64,000 nt of DNA from Brassica napus. Lineage: Eukaryota; Streptophyta; Magnoliopsida; Brassicales; Brassicaceae. This document shows positions 36,530 to 48,343 of this stretch, in pieces. Position numbers and translations under genes: made by a program. Positions within the stretch are counted from its first letter, which is position 1; every line of letters begins with the position of its first letter. The notes beneath the pieces were generated by a model, which searched no databases, was not told the DNA's origin, and saw only the letters and a program-made list of their open reading frames with translations. The stretch lies in contig NC_063450.1 in assembly GCF_020379485.1 (NCBI RefSeq), positions 47,706,681-47,770,680 on the forward strand. Reading direction: 5' to 3'.

Positions 36530-36545
36530 ATCTCTATAAGTAGAA
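36530..36545 (+). promoter_or_regulatory. Probable TATA box of CLE2-like copy A
   Basis: CTCTATAAGTAGAAACCCTC is conserved at the same distance (about 150 bp) before the ATG in copy B (near 42805-42825). It is followed in both by a CT-rich leader, so it is the best core-promoter candidate. A second TATATATA word lies only 35 bp before the ATG and is less likely. Confidence 0.55.
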
Positions 36546-36681
36546 ACCCTCTGAGATCTCTTCTTTCCTCATATACATTCATACACACACCACATTAACT
36601 ACTTCAACTGCAATCTATCTCTCTCTCCCTTTCTATTGTCTTTCTATATATAGAAACTAGGTGCAATATCTTGTCATTTTA

Positions 36682-36918
36682 ATGGCTAAGTTAAGCTTCT
36701 CCTTATGCTTCTTGTTGTTTCTTCTGCTAGCCTCAGTTGCCACCGGAAGCCGCCCTCTCGAGCAGACTCCAGTCGTGGTGAAGGTGAGAGAGTTAAGCAC
36801 TTCTATTGAGTCTACGAACCCAACTGTAGCAGATGGTCAAGCTTCAGGGGGTAGTGGCAGTCAGGTAAAAACTCCGGAGCGTTTAAGCCCAGGAGGATCG
36901 GACCCGGAACATCATTAG
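36682..36918 (+). CDS. CLE2: CLE2-like secreted signalling peptide precursor, copy A (78 aa)
   Basis: Precursor of a CLAVATA3/ESR-related peptide hormone, secreted and perceived by LRR receptor kinases of the CLV1/BAM type. Residues 1-22 are a signal peptide (MAKLSFSLCFLLFLLLASVATG). A variable region follows, and the last twelve residues, 67-78, are the CLE domain RLSPGGSDPEHH directly before TAG. Arabidopsis CLE2 ends RLSPGGPDPQHH from memory. Here Pro7, the residue hydroxylated and arabinosylated in CLV3, is Ser, and Gln10 is Glu. The gene is intronless, as usual for this group. ATG 36682 is chosen because the signal peptide begins there and copy B has the same start. Confidence 0.93.
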   Translation: MAKLSFSLCFLLFLLLASVATGSRPLEQTPVVVKVRELSTSIESTNPTVADGQASGGSGSQVKTPERLSPGGSDPEHH

Positions 36919-38159
36919 GGTTTCCTTTCAAACTGAGAGTTGTTCTCATTTTCTTCCAGATGTGTATTTCTTATTATCAATAATTTGGTTGCAATGAATC
37001 TGTTTTTTTCCTTTGTCATAAGATATGAATACGTGTTTGTAAGATCGTCACAAAGGTATAACAGTTGTATTGACACATAATACATTATTCTAAGTTTCCT
37101 TATCGTACGTTAGATATTGAATTTCGCTATTTTACGTTACATATTCTATATTTTGTTTTGCTTTGACTGAGACAAGGACCGTATCACTAGTATCCTTTAC
37201 CTTTTGGAACACGTTTTTCTTTTAGCTCTATTACTTTGTGCCTTTACGATATATATATAGCAATGCAAGGGACTTTGATTTGGATGGTCCTGCATATTTA
37301 GATGGTCCTGCATAAAACACGATATCACTTTGAGCCTTTACAATATATATAGCAATGCAAGGTGTGAGCCTGCCTTATGATTATATCGTGTTTTATGCCG
37401 ATTGTGACCAGCATGTTGAAAAGCAAAAGTAACACGAACAAGTAAGTTTTAACTTCTAACAAAAACACACAAAAATCAAGCAAATACGTATTCTTTCTTT
37501 GTTTTTAACCGAAAGACAGTAGAATGGCTTGAATGCACAATTTACATGTGGTCGATTTAGATTGTCCGGGCATAGTAGATCATTAAGCCGCATTTTAAAT
37601 TGATGGTGATTAGCTTATCAAAGAAAGGATTAAACAGTTGAAGAGAATGATTAAAAAAAAACAAATTCAAGTTGCATATCTTATATTCACCTCCGGATTC
37701 TTAACTGATAGGAACCTTTTCGGATTAAAGGAGCTTCTTACATTAACGAAAAAGTAAACACTATTGGAAGCAATATATTAGAATGGTTTTTGATTTCTTA
37801 TCATAGTTAAATCGTGTATTAGTTAGTATATATACGGGAAATCTATAAATATAACACTAGAAAGTTGATTTTGATATATAATCTAAGTTCTATAAAATAG
37901 AGATTAGCTGATTTAACAAATATTCAATATATAAAATTTAATTTCTATAACTAAGAGTAAATTTTTTAGCAAAACAAAAAAAAAACTAAAAGTAAATTGA
38001 TGGCTGATTAAGTAATCTTTGACGGCTGATTAAGTAGTGTAAGTAATCTTCAAATTTTTATGGGCGATACTACATCGCTCTTCATTATCTCTGTGGTAAA
38101 ATCTTCTATTGAAGTCAAAGATTTGTATTCGAGTATTGATTAACAAAAAATTGATGTGC
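36919..38159. other. 3' flank of CLE2-like copy A
   Basis: Probable 3' UTR (GGGTTTCCTTTC... with AATAAT-type signals near 36980), then AT-rich DNA matching the flank of copy B. Contains a repeated phrase GATGGTCCTGCATATTTA/GATGGTCCTGCATAAAA at about 37283-37316. No other gene. Confidence 0.5.
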
Positions 38160-38713
38160 TGCCAATAAAATGTTGTAGTAATTGACCAATCGATGCGCTG
38201 TATAATATTTGGCTTAAAGAAAAAGTTGCTAACACAGTGAAACCCTTGATGCCATGTTATCTGGATTTGGATAAGAAAAGCTTCAGTAAAAAACGCACGT
38301 TACAGTATAAAGAACCTGCAGTTAATTGGAAATTTACCCTTTTAACTAAAATCAATTTGACCTCACTACACAATCACCTACAATTTGTAGGCTACAAAAG
38401 TAATAAAGATTTTAATACTTTTTCTCATTTAATTGTCTGAATATTCTTCTTGTAATGAAATCTTTTGATGAATGAGATATTTGAACATACGTAAGTTATA
38501 AATCTAAATCCTTTCACAAAAAAAAAAAAAAAAAAAAAAAAACTGATTCACCAATCTAAAACCACAAATGTAAGTGCTCTTGGCCTTCAACAAGAGTAAT
38601 TTTCATATTTTGTACTCCTTTCCTTTTCTATCTTTTTTTTTGAGAAATTTTCTTTTTCTATCTTATCGGAATTTCATGAATCACTCTCTTCGTCTATTAC
38701 CATTACCTCGTTT

Positions 38714-38900
<187 letters not shown>

Positions 38901-40440
38901 TATATATATATAATTTGTTTGTGCGCATGCTTATATTATTAATTTATTATATATACTATCACTGGCTAGGGACGGTCGAATTAGACATAGTGTGGCTTTT
39001 TTGGTGTTAAAGATTTGTGCTTTGTGGACATACACAAATGATTAAATGCTTATTATAATTCGCATTCCGAACCGTCTCTTATCGCTCTTTTTGATAGATC
39101 AGTGTAACTATATAAGATTCTTAAGATTTATATCTTTATTCTTTTAAGATTCAAATCTTTCTTACTTGATGATACAATTACCGAAAATAGTCGCGTAAAT
39201 GGATAAAACTTTATGATCAAATACTTCTTATTTTAATATTTCTCATTTCATTGAGTTAGGGTTTAGTCATTTACTTTCGATCATGTAACGACATGTCAGT
39301 TGCGGTGACCTAACAAAATCAGCAAGTATTTTAAACGGATGATCGCATGCATGCCTGATATATATATGACTCAATAAGGGTTTGGAAAATATTGACACGC
39401 CGTGATAAAAGATCTTATTAAATTCAGAACTCGTAAATGCTTCATTATAGCTAATTAAGATTGATTTAAATTGTTTATAAGTAAATTACAAGTTGGTTTG
39501 CCATTAGTTTAGACCAGTATTCTAAACATAAGTTTAGGTGCAGTCATAAGTAAAACGATTTTTGTGAATATATCTTTTTAAGAATCGGTTTAAATGGAGA
39601 CTATAGTACGTCCGACCAACACTAATCTCATATAAAACGTCTAATTAGCACCTAACGATTTTTTAACATTAATTGGTTTCGACTAAATTAATTGAGGGAA
39701 TCGATTCTTCATTCTAACCACTACGATTACATTCATATAGTTGTTTTGGTATTAGTAAAAAATTCATCCTTTGAGAAAAGGCCACCTAACAAATCAATAA
39801 GAGTATAAAAATGGAACACACATGAGCCTATAAAGGGCTTGGCCCTTGCACAATAAGAAATTTACTACGATGTCGATCGTATTAAATATGTGTACTATAC
39901 CGTAATGCGGCGATCTTTATCAATTTTCAATACTATCCAAAGCACCAGTTTACAATTTTCGTGTCGCAAGAGTCACTTGCTAAACTGGTAACAGGTGAAA
40001 TATGATTTTGTAGATGTTTTTGGTAAAACGAAGGCAACAAGAAAAATGAATACTTAATTTGAATTTCGGTTTGGCTTTTGGGATATTGATTTCTGCACTA
40101 CAAGAAAAAAGGGTTTTGATAGCACTAGATTATAACGTTGTTTACCTTTCTGCTATGGTTTCTGTTATAGTTGACATACCCTTTAATTTTAGATAGCGTT
40201 TGTATATTTAGAAACGCTATGATAGTATATTTTTAATAGCAAAACATAATGAAAAACTATATTTAGCTTTTTGAATCCCCAAATCCTAAACAAGTTTTTA
40301 ATCCCTAGACTGTAAACACAACTTAAAACTCTAATATTCTCGTACTGTAACTTCAAATCTTAAACATAAACTCGAATTTTTTTTTTTAATCTTAATATAT
40401 AACTTTCAAAACACAAACCTTAAAACTCCAATCAAACTCT

Positions 40441-40470
40441 ATACCCTAAACCCTAAACCCTAAACCCTAA
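40441..40470. repeat. Interstitial telomere-like repeat
   Basis: ACCCTAAACCCTAAACCCTA, four CCCTAAA-type units in a row, the plant telomere motif, located inside the CACTA element within a longer stretch of degenerate AAACCTTAAA/CTAAACC words. Confidence 0.85.
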
Positions 40471-41179
40471 CTTCAAGCATAAACCATACAACCATACATC
40501 TACTAATATTTAAACTTCAAATCTAAATTTAAAGTTTAACCACATATATTAAGTGTAATCTATAAATCTACTCTTTTCAAACTTTTACCCAAAATCTTAA
40601 ATCTAAATCATAAACTTCATACTCCAAACTTTAAACTCATAAACATAAACACTTAGATATAATTTTTAAATTTTAGTTAAATAAATTTAATCATAAGTAC
40701 AAGATTTAATCATAAGTACAAGCATATAAAAATTATTAAAATTTAGAAAGTTGAAATATAATCATTTAAATATAATTCATACGTTTTAAAAGGTAAAATA
40801 TAAAAAAACATGTATAATAAGTTAATAACCAAAACAACAAGAGTTCTCGTGAAAAAACAAAGAAAAGTTATTTTTTTTTTGTGCAACAACAATGAAGAGT
40901 TTTTATTGGCCAAAACTTTAAGCACATGGATCACTTTTTCATCCGTTGGATGAGATTAAATCTGACGGTCCAGATCTGTTCCTTTTCTTTTTCAGTTTTG
41001 TAGATCTTTCGTCTTCTCTTTCTAAAGATCGTCAATCTCTCTCAATCTCTCTTCTATCTTCTCCTTATGACAATCTTTTGCTTCTATCAATCCTTTATTT
41101 TTTTGGTTTTAACAGATTGATAAAGTTCATGTGTTTCTCATCAGTTTTACTTTCTAATGGTGGTTGTGTGTTGGTTTCT

Positions 41180-41600
41180 TCTGTAGAGAAAGGAAGTCGA
41201 CGAACTAAACAACGTCTTGCAACCGAGCCTGTCTTCTCTTCACCGATGCCGGATCTGAAGAAGCTATGGTGCGGAGATGGTAGAAAAGCTAGCGGTGGTG
41301 GTGAAGGTAGAACCGAGCACGAAGAAGAAGAAGAGAGGCAGAGAAGGAGAGAAGACAGAGACGCGAGGGCTTGGTCGAAAACAGCGAATGGAGGAGGAGG
41401 ACGACGGTGAATGGAAGAGGAGGACGGCGACGATGAATGGAGTATAAGGTCATGGCTGGATGCAACGACGAAGGCCATGGAAGAACACGACGACGAAGGT
41501 CATGAAGAACACGACGAAGACGAAGGTGGTGGTACGGCGGGTGAGGATTGGAAGTGATGAAGAAGACAACGAAGGTGGTGGTGGTGCGGCGGCGTTCATG
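41180..41600 (+). other. Gene-like GC-rich segment in the CACTA element
   Basis: About 400 bp with GAAGA, GGTGG and ACGACG repeats, and an open frame ending at 41410 (residues such as MPDLKKLWCGDGRKASGGG then Glu/Arg-rich). It may be a captured exon or element-specific low-complexity sequence. No family was recognised. Confidence 0.35.
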
Positions 41601-42943
41601 TGTAATTAGGTTAAAGCTTAGTTTAGTTTTTGGTTTATTATTTAATTAGATTTTTTTTTTTGTAAACCAATTTAAATAATAAAGAAATTTTAATCATATG
41701 AATTAATTTTAAATTTTAATTATGTTTTTAAAATAATTAACTAAAAATAATTATAAAATAAATAATTTTAATATAAACAATAACAAAAAAATATGCTATT
41801 AAAGAATGTTTAATTGCATAAAAAAACACTATAATATATGACAATAAGATAGCAACGCGAAAAACCGCTATCTAATGTGCATAACCTACTATGACGGGCG
41901 ATGATACGACGCTTCATAAACCGCTATTGTATCGTTAGATAGCGTTTTTCGTCCGCTAAGAAAAGCTTTTTTTTCTTGTAGTGTTGGTGTATAATTTTAA
42001 TTATTATATTGTTACATCTATTATAATTTAGTTTTGTTTGCTTGGATTTTGGCATAACATATTTAATGTAATGTACAATTCTGTGAATTTTGAATTATAT
42101 GGTTGATAATCAGATTCTTTTAAAACATAAAGAACTAATATCAATGCTCAAATTTTAAACGGAAGGTTTTTTTATTTAACTATTTAGATGAAAATAATAA
42201 TAAATAGTGAAAACAAAAAGGACTAAAATAGTTGTGAATATATATATTTTGGCCTAAAGTTATGAATATTTTTCTAAAATAGCAAATAAGAACAAACCTG
42301 ATGACAAAAAAAACCTATGAATATTTGTAACATTACTAAATAGATAAAATTTATGAATATCAATATCAACGTAATAAAAAATAAAACTTAATTCTAAATA
42401 ACATAATAAATTAATAGAATTAAAATTTAAATGTCAAAATATATATTTTGTGTCACCTACATTTATATACCAAATAATATTTATATTATAGAGTTTACAT
42501 ATAACTATATTAATATACATTTAATATAATGAATCGAATTTTAAAATTTTCAATTTATTTGGTTTAATCACTGTATAACCAAACCATATATACACGTCTA
42601 CTACAATTTCTAAAACTATAATCATGTTCGGTATTATCATAATCAAACCATATTTTCTATTTCGGTTTAGTTTGGTTTGGTTTTGCATATTCTCCATGTC
42701 AAAAAACCGTAATTCGTCGGTGACAATGCACGCTTGCACTTCCCATAAGCACCCAAGCCCTAAGCTAGGTCAACCTATCCTCACTACCACTACTAGGAAC
42801 CCTTCTCTATAAGTAGAAACCCTCCTGAGATCTCTTCTTTCCTCATATACACACCACATTAACTACTTCACAATTGCTTCTCTCTCTCCCTTTCTATTAT
42901 CTTTCTATATATAGAAACTAGGTGCAATAAATTTGTCATTTTA

Positions 42944-43180
42944 ATGGCTAAGTTAAGCTTCTCCTTTTCCTTCGTCTTGTTTCTTCTGCTAGCTTCAGTT
43001 GTCACCGGAAGCCGCCCTCTAGAGAAGACTCCCGTCGGGGTGAAGGTAAGAGAGTTAAGCACATCTAGTGAGGCGACCACCTCAACTGTAGCAGATGATC
43101 AAGCTACAGGGGGCAGTGGCAGCCAGGAAAAAACTCCGGAGAGGTTAAGCCCAGGAGGATCCGACCCGCAGCATCATTAG
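42944..43180 (+). CDS. CLE2: CLE2-like secreted signalling peptide precursor, copy B (78 aa)
   Basis: Tandem paralogue of the gene at 36682, with the same length and intronless layout. Signal peptide 1-22 (MAKLSFSFSFVLFLLLASVV TG region). Conserved SRPLE...VKVRELSTS segment near 23-41. CLE domain at 67-78 is RLSPGGSDPQHH immediately before TAG. It differs from copy A at about fifteen residues. Position 10 keeps the Gln of Arabidopsis CLE2, while position 7 is Ser as in copy A, so the Pro-to-Ser change predates the duplication. Both frames are open, so both probably make peptide. The leader and TATA region are also conserved. Confidence 0.93.
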   Translation: MAKLSFSFSFVLFLLLASVVTGSRPLEKTPVGVKVRELSTSSEATTSTVADDQATGGSGSQEKTPERLSPGGSDPQHH

Positions 43181-43493
43181 GGTTACCTTGATAATTGAGA
43201 GTTGCTCTCAATTTCTTCCACATATGAATTTCTTATTATCAATAAATTGGTTGCAATAAATCTGTTTTTCTTTTGTGATAAGATTATGAATACGCGTTTG
43301 TAAGATCATTACAAAGGTATAACAGTTTTCTTGATACATCATTCTAAGTTTCCTTATCGTATGTTAGAAATTTGAATTTCCTTATTTTACGTTAGATATT
43401 CTATTTGTTATGCTTTGACTGAAACAAGGACCGCATCATTATTTTCCTTTACCTTTTTTTTAGTTCTTTTACTTTGTGCCTTTACAATACATA

Positions 43494-44389
43494 TTAGAGC
43501 TTGACCCGCACGCCCGTGCGGATACTTATTTTCATTTTATATACATGAATATTATTTAAATATTTATTATTTAATATTTTAAACATTTATCATATTTTAA
43601 AATGTTTATAAACACAATAATTAAATAGTTTACATGCTGCAAAAAAAATATTGATTTGTGCGATATACTAAATCTTTAACAAATATTGACTAATTGATAT
43701 ATTTGAGTAATATTTTTTAACACGAAATCGTTTCACAAATGTAATAATATTTTAAATATTTTGATTAGATATAGGCCATGTGGCAAAATTTTTGTACATT
43801 ATAAAATAATATTTAATTATAAAAATTAATATAAATAGATTCTTTTGTTGAAAATAATTAATAGTAACTGAAATGGTTAAATATATTTTAGAAATATTTG
43901 AAATATATATATATTTTAAGCAAGATTTAGATAGACTAAAAATAAATATTCGATTATAAATAATCCATATTATTGTACAAGTAATTCAAAATATTTAATT
44001 CTTAACATGTATAGATTTTATTTTTGAAAGTAATTAATGGTAACCTTAATGGTTAAACATACATCTTGGAATATTCAAAATATATATATTTTAGACCTTA
44101 CAAGCTAAATGTGTGAAAATTATATGATATTAGGAAAATATTACATAATATTATTAAAAATCATTTATAAATTCAATTTTTTCTAAAATCTAGCTGAATC
44201 ATTTTAGGAAATATATTAAACACAAAATTTTAGGTGAAATTTATTTAGGAAATGATTTAGTAAAATAGGAAAAGACAAAATATCCATAAATATAGCTTCA
44301 TTTAATACATCAATGGCATGACATTGTAAATATAGTGAAAAATTAAGGGGTAATCTAATTTTGTACTCTCCTTTAATAGATTAGATAGA
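43494..44389 (-). mobile_element. Helitron (non-autonomous), inverted, downstream of CLE2-like copy B
   Basis: On minus it starts A|TCTATCTAATCTATTAAAGGAG at 44389 and ends with the perfect hairpin CCGCACGGGCGTGCGG followed by TCAAGCTCTAA|T at 43494. The ends fit TC...CTRR inserted between A and T. Comparison with unit 1 (37245-37270) shows the uninterrupted target. AT-rich, non-coding. Confidence 0.75.
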
Positions 44390-45300
44390 TATCAAAGCAA
44401 GGGAGGTTGATTTAGATGGTCCTGCATATTTAAATGGTCCTGCATATATATGAGGTTGTAATACATATTCGAGTCTACCTTATGATTATATGCCGATTGT
44501 GACTAGTACGTTGGAAAAACATAAGTAAAATGAACATCTACGTTTTAACTTCTTCTAAAGATAAAAAAAATCAAACAAATACGCATTCTATCTTTGCTTT
44601 AACCGACAAACAGTAGAACAGAAGGATAGTACAATTGACATGTGGTCGATTTAGGTTATCTGTGCATATTTGTACCATCATTGAGTCGCGTTTTAGACTA
44701 CCGTATTCAAAGAACGGATTCACAAATTAAAGTTACATGCATAGCTTATATTTACCTCTGGGTTCTGAACTGAAAAGAACCTTTTCCGATTAAAAGAGCT
44801 TCTGACATTCATTTAGTAGTAAAAGCCTTTGACAAAAAAAAACACTATTAGACCCAAAAAAAACACTATTGGAAGCAATATATCAAGATGTTTTTATTAT
44901 TCAGGAACTTATGGTCAAATAATAAAGAGAATGGTCTGGTACGCTAACAAGTTTTAGTTATTTGATATGTAAAACTAAGTCACATTGTTCCTAAACGTTC
45001 ACATGGATATGAACTCATATTTTAGGTTTCTCTGCATACTTAAAAGAATGGACTATCCGTAAACTACACCTCATTTATGGGATTAGTCTGCACCTCTCTA
45101 TAAATTTGGATACCTTCATGTTAATAAAAAAACAAAAATATAGTTTTTCCTCGCATATTTTAATTGTGTAATTAGTTCAGTAAAGGAAAATCTATATGTT
45201 ATAACACCGGAAGCTGATTTTGATATATAATTTAAGTTCTTTGTCAAGAAAAATAATTAAATTTTATACAAAATAGTGTTAGTTGATTTGAATAGATAGT

Positions 45301-48300
45301 TATTTGAATATGATGGAGTTTAAGAATAGAAAGAAAATATTTTACGAATAGGTCACAGAAAAAAAGACATACATTTTTGGAATAAAAGTGATATAGTAGA
45401 TTTTGACGGAGTAAATGACACAAGATTGAATCTCACACAATTACATTCGGAATTTTTTTTCTTTCCTTATTTGGGTTATATATAGAATGTATGATAACTA
45501 AACGTGACATATGCGACAAATTTCTTTAAATTGGTGAAAATGGTTTATGAATCATGGGAATAGTCTAGTTTTGCAATATACATGGAGAAGTTCTTAAGAA
45601 GTAAGAATAATTTCAGCACATTCGTGATCACACATGTGCTATGGACTTAAAATACAATGTTGAAAAATTTTGTACGGGTTTTTCTGAGTCAGTGTCCTCT
45701 ATCGTATACATAGACTTACAATTTGATTAAAAATTGTGGATAGCCTGTGGTATTTTTTTTTTTTTTTTTGAAACTATTTGTAGAGCCTGTTGTATTGATA
45801 AAAGAAAATGCGACGGAACTCGTAGATGACTAAAACTTTTATAAACTAAAGAAAGTTAAGACATTTGGAATAAACAGTAGAAGTAGTTTTCATTAAATCA
45901 TAATAATAAGAGGAGGAAAAATACATGACCAAAATATCTAGAATTATATGCATGTAGTTAATAACATTATAAAAATATAAAAAATATTAAATTAGAGAGC
46001 GTACCATATTGCTATGAATTCACGGGTAAACAACGATAAATTCTTGAAATGTTTAACAAAAAATAAAATGATTAAGGCTAATACATTTTTTTCTTTTGTT
46101 AGTTGTGAAATAAATACTTTATAAAATCATTTTGCATGTCTTAAAACCCGAAACAACTACTTAAAATAGGCAAATATTTCGTGTATATATATATATATAA
46201 GCGTTGACACTTTAGATTCATCTGTTTACTCGAATAAAACTTCTTTGCTAAAATTTGACTTGATATTACTTTGAGCAAAACATACAAAACTAACAAAATC
46301 ATATTATCGTCTAATTTGCTGTTATTACAGGTAGATATTTCTTTCGTATTTTAAATGCCAGTAAGAAAGTGATATTTTTTTTTTTGAACAACAGAAAGTG
46401 AACACACACAAACACAAATATATAAACTGTAAACTACATAAATTTACACATGCACACACACATACATATATATATACTTAATGCGTATTTATTTGTTAAT
46501 AACGATTTTGGGGTCAAAATATATATGTTAATGATCTGTATTTGGTTAATTAAGTTAAAGGGTCGGTCCATCATTTGAATGAATCAGTGAACAAAATATT
46601 AATCTTTTATCGAAAGTTTGGTTACCATTGCTTTATAGTAAACCAAACACATAATACTATGATCAGCCCATGGGTGATATATAGGTAGTCATGAGTGAAA
46701 AAGACAGATTCCGATGAAATCATATGCGTATCAATGAACATTTATAAATATTAACCTAACGATACACACGTATAAAGAGATAAATCACTATCTTATAAAT
46801 CATTTTAAAACAAATTTAAGAAAAAGCATCTACCTAAAGTACAACGAACGTGAAGACCGAATTGGAGGGATTATCGGCTGTAAATGGCATCATATAATAA
46901 AGTCCTTTTATCGACGAACAAAAGACGGCGAACGTGAAGCATTCTTTTCTGTTAAAAGCAAATCGTATTTTTTTAGGAATAAAGCCAAAAACTAATGACT
47001 TATCGCACGACCCAAATGGACCCTATATAGTGTATATTGTTTCTGTTAATATAGATTAATATCACCCAAAATAAACTAAAGCATCGTGACTTTCTTATCA
47101 TTTTATAAACATACGCACGATTTGTATTTTATGTAAATCTCAAGAAAACTTTATTGTTAATACTTAACATATTTCACCCAAAAAAACTTTATTGTTAATA
47201 TCAGATAAATGATATAATATGATAGTGTTGACATCAATTGGTATATAGCTTTAGTTTTTAAATGAACCTCAAATATATTACTAACCACACATATTAGTAG
47301 GCACTTATAGTACATGCTTTATAGGGCATAAACTATTTTTTAATTTTCTATATAAAAAAATCAAAACATATGAAATTGTATGTCGTTTTGGAATATTACA
47401 GCATTTTACAAAAAAAAAAGAGAGATATTCACAATATAAACCAAAATAAATAGTTTAACAGTAGTTTATGTTAGTGTCGTCATTGTGTCAATCCATATAC
47501 AAATTCGGTATAATACATGTTGTCAACAAGAAAAGGTAACAATACTATGAAGAGGCTGCAGGTACTTAATACATATACACAGTTTTGGTCTGTTAAGCAG
47601 AATAGATACGAATCAGAGTATTCAATAATCAACACGAACTGAAAGGCTCTTATTCACACTTAGGATTGTTTAAGCACTATATATTAGCCAATGTGGAAAA
47701 GTATCAAATTTTAGTGATGAAAATATAAACATCAAAAGGAACTAGAGGCAGCAAATCGGTTCATTGTGCTAAACTGGGGACCGTTTAATGTGAATTTTAA
47801 ATCAAGAAAGAGGAGATTGATTAACTAAATTGAATATTTAAATAATTTATAAAAAACAATTGAATCAATTCCTTTAACTTAAAAATATAGATCATCGACT
47901 ATAATATCATAAGAAAATGGATTACATGATACATAGTGGATTCAAATTGCAGACAAGATCCTACCTTATAATATTTTTTTTCTTTTCTACTTTATTGGCA
48001 CCTCAACTGAATCTCTTATTTTAGTAGTCGAATAAAAATGATTTGATTCCTTTTTTTGGTCAAAAAATGATTTATTTCTTTATTCAAAATCAGAAAGGAA
48101 CTGAGACGGTATGACCCATACATAATTAGAAAAAGCCCAATAAGTCTAGGTTCTTAAAAACATTGAAAGAGAATTTGCTTATGACTTATGAGAATGTTAT
48201 ACAAAATGTGAAAATTACTTAAAAGATTGACAGGATTTGGTAACTAAACTTTATCTTTTAAAATAAATTTTTTTGTACATTTGATACTACTGTGGAACTC

Positions 48301-48343
48301 ATCTTCTTCAAGAACTTGAATAGGTGCTTCTATAAAAGAAACA
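45301..48343. other. Long intergenic region, no gene seen
   Basis: 3 kb of AT-rich DNA between the CLE unit and the PPR gene. Contains short simple repeats, for example a T-run near 45755, TA tracts near 46185, and ACACACAC/ATATAT near 46450. No open frame, RNA gene or transposon terminus can be supported. The last 100 bp are the probable 3' UTR of the PPR gene. Confidence 0.5.

Larger units (their letters stand above)
29820..37960 (+). repeat. Tandem duplication unit 1 (CLE2-like copy A and upstream region)
   Basis: Homologous to unit 2 at about 38160-45300. Matching blocks: 29850-30130 with 38215-38460; 30455-31140 with 39070-39970 (including CTATAAAGGGCTTGGCCCT and GCGGCGATCTTTATCAA); 31190-31400 with 41990-42180; 36380-37200 with 42680-43450; and 37260-37960 with 44390-45300. 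Gaps in the match are explained by Helitrons and the LTR-like block here, and by the CACTA element, CT expansion and Helitron in unit 2. Confidence 0.85.
40096..41983. mobile_element. Complete non-autonomous CACTA element, 1888 bp
   Basis: Begins CACTACAAGAAAAAAGGG at 40096 and ends CTTTTTTTTCTTGTAGTG at 41983. The flanking 3 bp are CTG and TTG, a near match that may be a mutated target duplication. Subterminal words GATAGCGTTT and AAACGCTAT occur near both ends, for example 40193, 40215, 41875 and 41938. It has no transposase. The interior has a run of four telomere-type CCCTAAA units (40441-40470) and a GC- and purine-rich gene-like segment at 41180-41600. Unit 1 lacks it, which dates the insertion after the CLE duplication. 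Confidence 0.93.

Noticed and set aside
40946..41478. Overlapping 154- and 127-residue frames on opposite strands
   Set aside because: They lie inside the CACTA element and are low-complexity. No family was recognised, so they are described as part of the element and not as genes.
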